Positions 1-6,141 of a DNA stretch of 11,335 bases are shown piece by piece. The stretch comes from Methanoculleus sp. GTDB lineage: Archaea; Halobacteriota; Methanomicrobia; Methanomicrobiales; Methanoculleaceae. The notes beneath the pieces are model-generated. The model did not search any database. It was not told the DNA's origin and saw nothing but the letters and a program-made list of their open reading frames with translations. Within the stretch, counting starts at the first letter, position 1. Each line of letters starts with the position of its first letter. The stretch is from the NCBI GenBank assembly GCA_023230425.1, contig JALNXI010000043.1, positions 1 through 11,335 on the forward strand, read 5' to 3'. The translations under genes were made by a program, and so were the position numbers.

Positions 1-142
1 GAGGAGGAGGACTATTGCCGCACACCACCGGAACCGTGTGGCTGATAATCCATCAAATCAGCCATATTTCACGAAATAGGGCATTATCCTCTCGAATCCT
101 CATGGCTAAAGTTAGCGCATATGGGGGGCCGCCCCCCGCCCC
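1..142. other. Intergenic sequence downstream of the serpin gene
   Basis: No credible gene was seen here on either strand; the open frame across it on the plus strand is a shadow of the serpin. The only clear structure is a GC hairpin at 123-137 (six G, three-base loop, six C) just past the serpin stop codon. It has no T-run on either side, so it is at most a weak 3' end structure. Confidence 0.5.
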
Positions 143-1429
143 TCACGAGTTCTCCGGGTTTGCGACCCTTCCCATGAAGAGGATCGTGCCGGTATCATTC
201 TCCGTGATGAGGAAGACGAACGGGTGGTCCGCCCGGAAGACGGGTGTGGTATCCGGACGCGCACTCGTCACGCCTATGACGGTGCCGGTCGCCGCCGCTG
301 CCTCGGTGCCCTCCTCGTTCACGTCGACAAACGCCTTATGGAAGACTCCGGTGATGAACAGGTCCCGTGTGCCGTCCATTCCCGAGAGGTCGGCTGCCCC
401 AGTAAACACTGTCGACATCCCCATCGCCGCAAGCGTCCCCGGGAGGCTGTACTCCGTCTCAAGCGTGAACTTCGGGAAAGAAACTCTGACGCGCTCGCGG
501 ACGAGCGACTCCCGCAGGTCCGCGAGCGTCTCCGCATCAAGAACCTTCTCTGCAGCCGTCAGGTTGCTGTCCCCTGCGGGGAGGAGGACAAGCATCGAGA
601 GTTCTGTTCCGCTCTCGTGGGCATACGGCATCTCGAGCACCTGGAGCGTGTCGGTCTCTGTGTACCCGTAGACGGCATCTTCCCGGTGCATCATCGGGAC
701 GAGCACGGTCTCGTTCGGGGAAACCCGGAACTCCCCCTCCCTTGTCTCGTTCGCGTCGAACTGATCGACCCAGGTGCCCTTGAAGTAGATCGCGTTCGTG
801 ATCACGAGCCGGGTCAGGGAATCGATCGAACCCGGCGGGAGGAGGTCGCGGATTTTATCTTCGGTCTGTCCTTCCACCCACCGGTTGATGGTCGCCCGCG
901 ACGTTTCGGGGCTGCTCTTGAAGTCAAGGTTCGTTGCGTTTGCCGAGTACCAGCGCCGGGCCGTCTCAATATAGTCCGGGAGGAACGGGTACGTCTCCTC
1001 CGCCCAGAGGGCGTTTGCGGTGCGCAGGGTGTAGTTTTTATCCCCGCGGTTCAGGCCGGCATCGATCGCCGAGAACCCCTCCCGCCGGAGGGTGTCGTTC
1101 GCCGGGAGGTGCAGCACCGATCGGATCTCGTCGGCGGTGGTGCCGCGGGCGCCCTCATAGGTGATGGCAAGGGCCGACGATATGCTGTAGGGCGAGAAGA
1201 AGAGGTTCTGCCCCGCAGACTCCGGGTCATCTGCGAACTGGTGGTAGAGGTCAAACGCGAACCGGTTGTTTCCCGCCGTCACGTTGCCGGGGTCGTCAGC
1301 CGTCTCCTCCCCGGCCGAAGGGACGGGACCCGCAGACGTCGCCCCCGGCATATCGGTGCACCCCGCGGCGATGCAGCCGAGTGCGACGAGGGATGCCAGG
1401 AGAAGTATGCTGATACCTTTTCTGTTCAT
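143..1429 (-). CDS. Serpin family protease inhibitor, predicted lipoprotein
   Basis: Serpins trap serine or cysteine proteases by offering a reactive-centre loop as bait. The 428-residue product has a basic, hydrophobic N-terminus ending in AAGC, so Cys24 is the probable lipidated residue. A low-complexity linker (about 25-52) precedes the serpin domain (about 53-425). Family landmarks include NLFFSPYSISSAL near 75-87, TNAIYFKGTW at 211-220, and a C-terminal ILFMGRV block. The hinge NEEGTEAAAATG (371-382) has the small residues typical of inhibitory serpins. Counting from the hinge Glu372 as P17 gives Thr388-Ser389 as P1-P1', which suggests an elastase-like target. Eight N-x-T sequons (N49, 111, 132, 164, 227, 239, 289, 411) fit a glycosylated surface protein. 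The ATG at 1429-1427 directly starts the signal peptide. No strong ribosome binding site is seen; a TATA-like element about 27 bases upstream suggests a leaderless message. Length fits the family plus signal and linker. The target protease is unknown. Confidence 0.95.
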   Translation of the reverse strand: MNRKGISILLLASLVALGCIAAGCTDMPGATSAGPVPSAGEETADDPGNVTAGNNRFAFDLYHQFADDPESAGQNLFFSPYSISSALAITYEGARGTTADEIRSVLHLPANDTLRREGFSAIDAGLNRGDKNYTLRTANALWAEETYPFLPDYIETARRWYSANATNLDFKSSPETSRATINRWVEGQTEDKIRDLLPPGSIDSLTRLVITNAIYFKGTWVDQFDANETREGEFRVSPNETVLVPMMHREDAVYGYTETDTLQVLEMPYAHESGTELSMLVLLPAGDSNLTAAEKVLDAETLADLRESLVRERVRVSFPKFTLETEYSLPGTLAAMGMSTVFTGAADLSGMDGTRDLFITGVFHKAFVDVNEEGTEAAAATGTVIGVTSARPDTTPVFRADHPFVFLITENDTGTILFMGRVANPENS

Positions 1430-1624
1430 GATCTGCCCTATGGTGTGCCGGATAGTTATACCATACGTTCACGGCGATCTTTTTCGAAGCCCCCTTCACT
1501 CTCCCCGCAAACCCTTGCTTTCAGGGCTCCATTCTCTCCCCAGGCCGGTAACCCGGCGGAGAAGAGTCGGTTAAGGCTATCAGGTAACAGCTGTGAGCTG
1601 CCTTCTCGGGGCACTGTTCGCAGG
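1430..1624. other. Intergenic sequence between serpin and a broken small gene
   Basis: Apart from the serpin TATA-like element at its left end, no gene or RNA was recognised. Long open frames crossing it on the plus strand have the arginine/serine-rich look of shadows and no ribosome binding site. A short imperfect inverted repeat (CAGCTGTGAGCTG) lies near 1587-1600. Confidence 0.4.
1453..1460 (-). promoter_or_regulatory. TATA-like element for the serpin gene
   Basis: On the minus strand this reads TATAACTA. Its centre lies about 27 bases before the serpin ATG, the usual archaeal TATA-to-start distance, so transcription would begin at or very near the start codon. No experimental start is known. 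Confidence 0.45.
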
Positions 1625-1779
1625 TCACCTGATGAAGAGCCGCGCCCGGACGTATGCGACGATGCTCCCGGCGCTCATCCCCGCGACGATCCCCGGCAGA
1701 CCCCCCGCCTCCTCGAGACCAAAGGGATGGGCGAGCAGGTACGCGAAGAACCCGATGAAGACCTGTTCTCTAACAACAT
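1625..1779 (-). pseudogene. Small membrane protein gene with an apparent frameshift
   Basis: On the minus strand, the frame that ends in TGA at 1627-1625 reads VFIGFFAYLLAHPFG, then a short linker, then GGLPGIVAGMSAGSIVAYV, and ends VRARLFIR. This is two likely membrane segments and a basic tail. Its third codon positions are nearly all G or C, like the real genes here. The frame has no ATG, GTG or TTG start before its only internal ATG and is closed by a TGA upstream. An ATG at 1779-1777 with a good ribosome binding site (GGTGAAGGTG) sits in another frame and runs only M-L-L-E-N before the frames must change. The span is 155 bases, two more than a multiple of three, so restoring one lost base (for example AAC CAG GTC in place of AACAGGTC) would give a product of about 51 residues. 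It could be a true frameshift, a sequencing error, or an N-terminally truncated gene. The family is not recognised. It lies about 100 bases downstream of tRNA-His on the same strand with no clear promoter of its own. Confidence 0.5.
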
Positions 1780-1866
1780 CTCTGCACCTTCACCGGAGGG
1801 CAGGCGCTTTCCCGTGCCTCTTCCGGAGGCGGAGCTGCTGCAGAATGGTCCGGAGAAGATCGAACG

Positions 1867-1878
1867 TGAAACAAAGAA
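1867..1878 (-). terminator. T-rich 3' end after tRNA-His
   Basis: Directly after the discriminator base, the minus strand reads CTT CTTTGTTT with several short T-runs. Archaeal RNA polymerase often stops at such T-rich stretches without a hairpin. Confidence 0.4.
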
Positions 1879-1951
1879 GGCCAGGGCCGAGATTCGAACC
1901 CGGGTCGAGGGATCCACAGTCCCTTAGGATAACCGACTACCCCACCCTGGC
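1879..1951 (-). tRNA. tRNA-His (anticodon GTG)
   Basis: The minus strand folds into a complete 73-base cloverleaf. The acceptor stem is GCCAGGG/CCCTGGC (7 of 7 pairs), the anticodon stem AGGGA/TCCCT encloses loop CTGTGGA with anticodon GTG, and the T arm is CCGGG-TTCGAAT-CTCGG. The discriminator base is C73, as expected for tRNA-His. CCA is not encoded (CTT follows). The base before position 1 is T, so the G-1 that defines tRNA-His does not appear to be in the DNA and would have to be added after transcription. No intron is visible. Confidence 0.95.
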
Positions 1952-2001
1952 AAAGTACTCATTCTAGTTGGCAGTCAGATTTGATTAAGGTATCTCTTCA
2001 T

Positions 2002-2075
2002 CACGTCTTCAACTCGAAGACATTTGGTCTTCGGGACGCAAACGTAGTGGACGTGAGCATCGAAGGTCTTCGAAG
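2002..2075. repeat. Array of GTCTTC/GAAGAC half-sites (candidate operator or RNA structure)
   Basis: GTCTTC occurs at 2005-2010, its complement GAAGAC at 2016-2021, and GTCTTC again at 2027-2032, with centres exactly 11 bases apart. A fourth copy at 2066-2071 lies inside the near-palindrome TCGAAGGTCTTCGA (2060-2073). CGAAGAC (2015-2021) and GTCTTCG (2027-2033) form a 7-base-pair hairpin, and CACGTC (2002-2007) can pair with GACGTG (2050-2055) around it. The array lies between tRNA-His and infB, just upstream of a TATA-like element at 2085-2094. It may be a regulator binding site phased on one face of the helix, or part of a folded RNA; the sequence alone cannot say which. Confidence 0.5.
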
Positions 2076-2084
2076 TGGGGGGTG

Positions 2085-2094
2085 AATTATTAAT
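2085..2094 (+). promoter_or_regulatory. TATA-like element upstream of the infB leader region
   Basis: The sequence AATTATTAAT stands out as AT-rich in GC-rich surroundings. A start site about 25 bases downstream, near 2113-2118, would place two hairpins in the RNA. It could drive a long infB leader or a separate small RNA. Confidence 0.35.
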
Positions 2095-2111
2095 AGACTC
2101 CATGTTCTATA

Positions 2112-2211
2112 ACGTACCAGTGTTCCGGGCGCCGAGCGAAGCCCCGGGGGTAGGAGAATCATCCATACTATGGCATGATTCAGGAAAAACGGTCAATATT
2201 CCAGGTTTTTT
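2112..2211 (+). ncRNA. Candidate structured leader or small RNA upstream of infB
   Basis: Downstream of the TATA-like element are two hairpins. The first pairs CCGGGC (2125-2130) with GCCCCGG (2141-2147), with one bulged C. The second pairs GAATCAT (2156-2162) with ATGATTC (2175-2181) and continues inward with CCAT/ATGG around an ACT loop, leaving one bulged C. A T6 run follows at 2206-2211, a possible archaeal stop signal. No protein frame is convincing here. A second AT-rich element (TCAATATT, near 2193-2200) could be the real infB promoter with a leader of about 33 bases; the upstream unit would then be separate. Family not recognised; extents are a guess. Confidence 0.3.
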
Positions 2212-2254
2212 GGGGATTATCCGTCCATAACTCATATACCGGAAGGTGATTATC

Positions 2255-4036
2255 ATGGCAAAGCAACCAACGATCAGGACCCCCATCGTCTGCGTGATGG
2301 GTCACGTGGACCACGGCAAGACATCGCTCCTGGATAAGATCCGGGGCTCATCCGTGGTATCGACCGAGGAAGGCGCGATCACGCAGCACATCGGCGCCAC
2401 ACTCGTCCCCATCGATGCAATCACCCGTATGGGCGGAGCCCTGAGCAAGGTCAGCGTCAACGTCCCGGGCCTCCTCTTCATCGACACCCCCGGGCACCAT
2501 GCCTTCACCACCCTCCGTGCGCGCGGCGGGGCGCTCGCCGACATGGCGATCGTCGTGGTGGACATCAACGAGGGCTTCCGTCCCCAGACGATCGAGGCGC
2601 TCCAGATCCTGCGCAACTACAAGACGCCGTTTGTCATCGCGGCGAATAAGGTCGACCGCATCCACGGATGGCGCGTCCAGAAGGGCCAGCCGTTCCTGAA
2701 GACGTTTGCCGCGCAGAACGAGCGCGTCCAGGGCATCCTTGAGACGAAGGTCTACGAACTCGTCGGAAAACTCTCCGACCTCGGGTTCAGCTCCGAACGG
2801 TTCGACCGTGTCTCGGACTTTGCGCGGAACATCTGCATCGTGCCGACGAGCGCCCTCACCGGCGAAGGTGTCCCTGATATCCTCATGGTGCTGATCGGGC
2901 TCGCCCAGCGCTACATGACCGAGAACCTCAAGGTCAGTGCCGACGGTCCCGGCGCGGGCACGGTGCTCGAGGTGAAGGAGGAGCGGGGGCTCGGGATGAC
3001 GCTCGACGTGATCCTCTACGACGGAACCCTCAAAGTCGGGGACGAGATCGTCGTCGCGGGAAACGAGCAGATCATCGAGACCCGGGTGCGCTCCCTCTTA
3101 AAGCCCCGTCCCATGAGTGAGATCCTGCTCGAAGAGCGGTTCGAGCGGGTCAAGTCCGTCACCGCCGCCGCGGGTATCAAGGTCGCCGCCCCGAAACTCG
3201 ACGGGGTCATCGCGGGTTCCCCCCTCCGGGTCATCAGGGGTGGGAACCGGGACGAGATGATCGAGCGGGTCCGGCACGAGGTCCAGGACATACAGGTGAC
3301 CCTCTCTGATGTCGGGGTTATCATCAGGGCGGACACCATCGGTGCTCTCGAGGCGCTCTCGAAGGAACTCGAGGGGCACCAGATCCAGGTGATGCGGGCC
3401 ACAGTCGGGCCGGTCACCCGCCACGACGTCATCGAGGCGGGGACGATCCGGGACCCCCTCTACAGCGCGATCATCGCCTTCAACACCCCGGTCCTGCCGG
3501 ACGCGGTCGATACCCTGGCGGATGCCTCGATGTCCCATGTCAGCATATTCGAGGGGGGGGTCATCTACCAGCTCCTCGACGACTACGTCGAGTGGCGGGA
3601 TGAGAAGAAGCAGGAACTCGAACGGCAGCAGTTCGAGAAACTGATCATGCCGGCGAAGATCCGGATCCTCCCGAACTGCGTCTTCCGGCAGAGCAACCCG
3701 GCGGTGGTCGGTGTCCGTGTCCTTGGGGGAAAACTCCAGAGCGGTGTGGATCTGGCCCTCCCGAACGGAAAGAAGGTAGGTCGCATCAAGCAGATACAGG
3801 CGAAGAACGAGACGGTTCAGGAGGCGGAGGCAGGGAAGGAAGTGGCGATCTCCATTGAGGGGCCGACGGTCGGCCGCCAGATCAACGTCGACGACGATCT
3901 CTATGTGGACATACCGGAGCGGCATGTGAAGGTGATCGAGCGGGAGATGATCAACCAGTTAAGCCCGAGCCTCCGGGAGACCCTCGAAGAGTTCACCACT
4001 CTCAGGCGCCGGGAAGATCCCTTCTGGGGGAAGTGA
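2255..4036 (+). CDS. infB: Translation initiation factor aIF5B (IF2 family GTPase)
   Basis: aIF5B is the ribosome-dependent GTPase that promotes subunit joining in archaeal translation initiation. The 593-residue product has the full GTPase set: P-loop GHVDHGKT at 16-23, switch I threonine in AITQHIGAT (41-49), DTPGHH at 77-82, NKVD at 131-134, and SAL at 199-201. The beta-barrel and IF2-type domains follow to the C-terminus. No intein interrupts the motifs and the length is normal for the family. The chosen start is the ATG at 2255, preceded by a strong ribosome binding site GGAAGGTGAT; the in-frame GTG at 2246 lies inside that site and is unlikely. A run of eight G occurs at 3553-3560 within the frame without disrupting it. 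rps6e follows 116 bases later with its own promoter-like sequence. Confidence 0.98.
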   Translation: MAKQPTIRTPIVCVMGHVDHGKTSLLDKIRGSSVVSTEEGAITQHIGATLVPIDAITRMGGALSKVSVNVPGLLFIDTPGHHAFTTLRARGGALADMAIVVVDINEGFRPQTIEALQILRNYKTPFVIAANKVDRIHGWRVQKGQPFLKTFAAQNERVQGILETKVYELVGKLSDLGFSSERFDRVSDFARNICIVPTSALTGEGVPDILMVLIGLAQRYMTENLKVSADGPGAGTVLEVKEERGLGMTLDVILYDGTLKVGDEIVVAGNEQIIETRVRSLLKPRPMSEILLEERFERVKSVTAAAGIKVAAPKLDGVIAGSPLRVIRGGNRDEMIERVRHEVQDIQVTLSDVGVIIRADTIGALEALSKELEGHQIQVMRATVGPVTRHDVIEAGTIRDPLYSAIIAFNTPVLPDAVDTLADASMSHVSIFEGGVIYQLLDDYVEWRDEKKQELERQQFEKLIMPAKIRILPNCVFRQSNPAVVGVRVLGGKLQSGVDLALPNGKKVGRIKQIQAKNETVQEAEAGKEVAISIEGPTVGRQINVDDDLYVDIPERHVKVIEREMINQLSPSLRETLEEFTTLRRREDPFWGK

Positions 4037-4100
4037 ACTGCCCGCGCTTCCGGATGGGGCTTCCCGGGTATCTTTCCCCTGCAACCCCGCAAAGGTAGAC

Positions 4101-4108
4101 TTTTAATA
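4101..4108 (+). promoter_or_regulatory. TATA-like element for rps6e
   Basis: TTTTAATA, preceded by the purine-rich AAAGGTAGA, lies about 48 bases before the rps6e ATG. A start site near 4130 would give a leader of about 20 bases holding the GGAG ribosome binding site. A second AT-rich stretch (ATTGTATAGG, 4121-4130) is nearer but too close for that leader. Confidence 0.4.
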
Positions 4109-4152
4109 CCATATTATCAAATTGTATAGGTACTTTCGAAGGAGTCGTTAAC

Positions 4153-4551
4153 ATGGTAGATTTCAAAATTATCCTATCAGACCCGGAGAGCGGGCGTTCA
4201 TATAAACTTGATGCAACCGGCCCGGCTGCCGGAGCCCTCATCGGCAAGCGCATCGGTGACGAGATTGACGGGGGCGTCCTCGGCCTTGCGGGCTACACAA
4301 TCCAGATCACCGGCGGCACGGACAAGACCGGTATCCCGGCACGCCGCGACCTCCCCGGACCCGCACGGAGGAGGCTTCTGCTCTCTGAAGGCGTTGGGTT
4401 CCACCCCGTCATGGATGGGGAGCGCCGCAGGAAGTCGGTGCGTGGGAGCGAGATTGGTCCTGACTTCGTCCAGATCAATGCCGCCGTGAAGCAGAGCGGC
4501 GCAAAACCCTTACCTGAATACTTCGGACAGCCCAAGGCGGCTGCCGAATAA
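4153..4551 (+). CDS. rps6e: 30S ribosomal protein eS6
   Basis: eS6 is a small-subunit ribosomal protein shared by archaea and eukaryotes. The 132-residue product shows the family core: VDFKIILSDPESGRSYKL at the N-terminus, IGKRIGDEIDG near 30-40, a TGGTDKTGIPARRD block near 53-66, and the basic PARRRLLLSEGVGF segment. It lacks the long phosphorylated tail of the eukaryotic form, as usual in archaea. The ATG at 4153 has GGAG about ten bases upstream. It follows infB on the same strand but has its own promoter-like element. A T5 run at about 4564-4568 after the stop may end the message. Confidence 0.97.
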   Translation: MVDFKIILSDPESGRSYKLDATGPAAGALIGKRIGDEIDGGVLGLAGYTIQITGGTDKTGIPARRDLPGPARRRLLLSEGVGFHPVMDGERRRKSVRGSEIGPDFVQINAAVKQSGAKPLPEYFGQPKAAAE

Positions 4552-4793
4552 ATCAGCACCCATCTTTTTCTGGCGAAGTATCGTTTCCTGAGCGGGCGAG
4601 AGCCCTTCTGGGTTGCTGCTTCACCTTGCACCCTCCGGGTGCTCAAACTCCTCTCCTGTTGACAGTCGCACCCCGGGTGACTCCCGGGTTTTTCCCCAAT
4701 CTGGTTCCTGCGGTAGCCGCCGGCGCGGGACATACCCGCCGGGTCGCGCGGGTATGGCGAGCGGCGCCCGGTCATGCCGGGACTGCCCGCTGA
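4552..4793. other. Hairpin-dense gene-free stretch
   Basis: No convincing frame is seen on either strand; open frames here are arginine/serine-rich. The stretch holds at least four GC hairpins in a row: GCACCC-TCC-GGGTGC at 4628-4642, CCCGGG-TGACT-CCCGGG at 4672-4688, ATACCCGC/GCGGGTAT at 4732-4755, and CCCGG-TCATG-CCGGG near 4767-4781. It could be a mobile-element remnant, a dispersed intergenic repeat or a structured RNA. No terminal inverted repeats or target duplication were identified. Confidence 0.4.
4672..4693 (+). terminator. Hairpin plus T5 terminator
   Basis: A six-base-pair CCCGGG/CCCGGG stem with loop TGACT (4672-4688) is followed at once by five T (4689-4693), the form of a bacterial intrinsic terminator read on the plus strand. 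It lies about 120 bases past rps6e. In archaea the T-run alone may be the active part. Confidence 0.5.
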
Positions 4794-5066
4794 GGTCTCA
4801 AGAAATATGCTGTAATCTACTCGATGGCCGATGACAGGGAGCACCGGAGGCAGGGTATCGGGAAAGAGCTCCTTACCGCCGGAATTCGGGAGATGGGACT
4901 GAATGATATCGATGAGTTCTTCCCGTATGCCAATAAATGGAACGCTCCTGCCCTGTCGTTATACGCAAAACTTGGGTTCGTTGTAATCGGTGAGTTGCCG
5001 GATATCTGTAAGGAGGGGGAATCTTGTTACAAGATGCGATTGGAATTACCAACTGCCCTGTTCTGA
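4794..5066 (+). pseudogene. GNAT acetyltransferase, C-terminal half only
   Basis: GNAT enzymes move an acetyl group from acetyl-CoA to an amine. This frame carries the family's C-terminal half: a strand AVIYSMADD, the acetyl-CoA loop HRRQGIGKELL (R-x-x-G-x-G), and the motif B segment NAPALSLYAKLGFVVIGE. A full GNAT domain is about 140-150 residues. Here the frame is closed by TGA at 4791-4793, and homology seems to start about five codons before the first ATG at 4824, so the N-terminal half is missing. No ribosome binding site precedes that ATG. Codons are noticeably richer in A and T at third positions (tta, aat, gtt, gaa) than in neighbouring genes, suggesting a transferred origin. It may be a decayed gene, or less likely a short expressed product from 4824. 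Confidence 0.6.
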
Positions 5067-5165
5067 TCAGGGGGTTTCCCCGGGCTATCGGGTGAAGGGG
5101 CTTTGAGCGCCGTCCATCCAGCATAACGTGTGCACTGGAGGTCATCCCGGTTCCCCCCTCGCCCC

Positions 5166-5630
5166 CTACCTCTTCTTTGCGACCGACCTCTCCAGGGCGG
5201 CCAGTTTATCCTCGAACGCCACCCCGTATTTCTTCGCGAGGATGACCACCGCCGCCTCCACCCGGAGGTTGCCGTCGAAGTGGTCGGTGGCGATCCGGTG
5301 GAACTCGGCGATAACCTCCTGCGGCGGCTTCCCGGTCGCGGCGACGATGCGCCCGATCACCTCCTCGTAGGGGCTCTCTGCGACGAGAACATCGGAGGTG
5401 GGCTTGAACCCGAGCGGTATCGAAACATCTGCGACGTCAAAGAGCGGCCGGATGGCTCCCCCGTCCACCTCGACGAGCCCCTCCGACCTTGCCCGCTCCA
5501 GGAGCTGGTTCGCCTGCTCCTTGTTCATCCACTTCCGGTCGATAGCAATGTAGAAGACGAACTCGCTCCTCTGCAGCCGTTCCTTACGCATATGTTTGAA
5601 CGGCGCGGCAACCGCAATCTTGACACTCAC
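5166..5630 (-). CDS. DUF2240 family protein
   Basis: The 154-residue product matches what I recall of the archaeal DUF2240 family, whose function is not known. The marker is the N-terminal stretch KIAVAAPFKHMRK, then RLQRSEFVFYIAIDRKWM and a helical segment NKEQANQLLERARSEGLV, which resembles a winged-helix or helix-turn-helix fold. A second helical region (about residues 90-150) ends in a basic tail. No signal peptide or membrane segment is seen. The GTG at 5630-5628 is chosen because it gives the family N-terminus and overlaps the TGA of the upstream gene (GTGA), so the pair is probably translationally coupled. Longer frames starting further upstream lie over that gene. The link to the partner suggests a shared process, not a known one. 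Confidence 0.85.
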   Translation of the reverse strand: MSVKIAVAAPFKHMRKERLQRSEFVFYIAIDRKWMNKEQANQLLERARSEGLVEVDGGAIRPLFDVADVSIPLGFKPTSDVLVAESPYEEVIGRIVAATGKPPQEVIAEFHRIATDHFDGNLRVEAAVVILAKKYGVAFEDKLAALERSVAKKR

Positions 5631-6049
5631 TCGCAGGCACCCTTCAGCATTCTTCGCAGATCCATCGCATCCATGTCGCCCAGACGGCCTTCCTTCGCGA
5701 TGTAGCACTCCGTTACGGGGCCTCTATCGACGATCCGGAGGAAGAAGATGTTCTCTGCGACCGGCAGTCGTTTCTCGGGGGTGAGGAGCGTCCTCTGGAG
5801 ATCGACCCGAAAATCCGCCGCCTCGGTGACGTTCTCGGGGAGCGGCAGCAGGGCGTCGAGGTCCAGGAACTGCGTCCGCCCATCCGCGACCTGGATGCGT
5901 ATCCGTTCCTTGACGAGGCCGTCCGCCCCCCTCACCGTCGTGTGGGTCTCGTGCATCCTGGCTATGCAGACGAGGACGTCCTGGAATGACCGGGCGAGTT
6001 CAAAATCAAGGTCGATGGATTGGGGGAAACGATGGTATATCCTGCGCAT
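5627..6049 (-). CDS. Conserved-looking protein of unknown function
   Basis: I do not recognise the family. The product is 140 residues from the ATG at 6049-6047, beginning MRRIYHRFPQSIDLDFE; it is acidic to neutral, with no signal peptide, membrane segment or cysteine pair. It contains VKERIRIQVADGRTQFLDL near the middle and NIFFLRIVDRGPVTECYI near 105-122, alternating patterns that suggest a beta-rich fold. GC-rich third positions and a clean junction with the next gene (its TGA overlaps the DUF2240 GTG) support it being real. An ATG 23 codons upstream (6118) is possible but overlaps the promoter region of the divergent gene. A TATA-like element about 28 bases before the chosen ATG suggests a leaderless message; no ribosome binding site is seen. 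Confidence 0.75.
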   Translation of the reverse strand: MRRIYHRFPQSIDLDFELARSFQDVLVCIARMHETHTTVRGADGLVKERIRIQVADGRTQFLDLDALLPLPENVTEAADFRVDLQRTLLTPEKRLPVAENIFFLRIVDRGPVTECYIAKEGRLGDMDAMDLRRMLKGACE

Positions 6050-6072
6050 CACTAGAACTGAGGTCTGCGGAA

Positions 6073-6081
6073 CGTAAAAAG
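6073..6081 (-). promoter_or_regulatory. TATA-like element for the 140-residue protein gene and DUF2240
   Basis: The minus strand reads CTTTTTACG, centred about 28 bases before the ATG at 6049. This fits a leaderless start and supports that start over the upstream ATG. Confidence 0.35.
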
Positions 6082-6141
6082 GATATGATCTCGCCGGAGA
6101 CACAAAGGTTTTTGACACGCCCGGTCTCTCCCTGCACCCGT

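Noticed and set aside
224..1927. A 567-residue plus-strand open frame opposite the serpin and running into tRNA-His
   Set aside because: Arginine-rich composition, no recognisable domain, overlaps the serpin and a tRNA; a shadow of GC-rich coding on the other strand.
1593..1967. A 124-residue plus-strand frame
   Set aside because: It crosses tRNA-His and lies opposite the small membrane frame, whose codon pattern is far more gene-like.
3553..3560. Run of eight G within infB, considered as a slippage or frameshift site
   Set aside because: The frame continues intact with family motifs on both sides; such runs are common in GC-rich genes.
3098..3925. A 275-residue minus-strand frame opposite infB
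   Set aside because: Antisense shadow inside a conserved essential gene; no family features.
4293..4844. A 183-residue minus-strand frame across rps6e and the hairpin region
   Set aside because: No ribosome binding site or domain, overlaps rps6e, low-complexity arginine/serine/glycine content.
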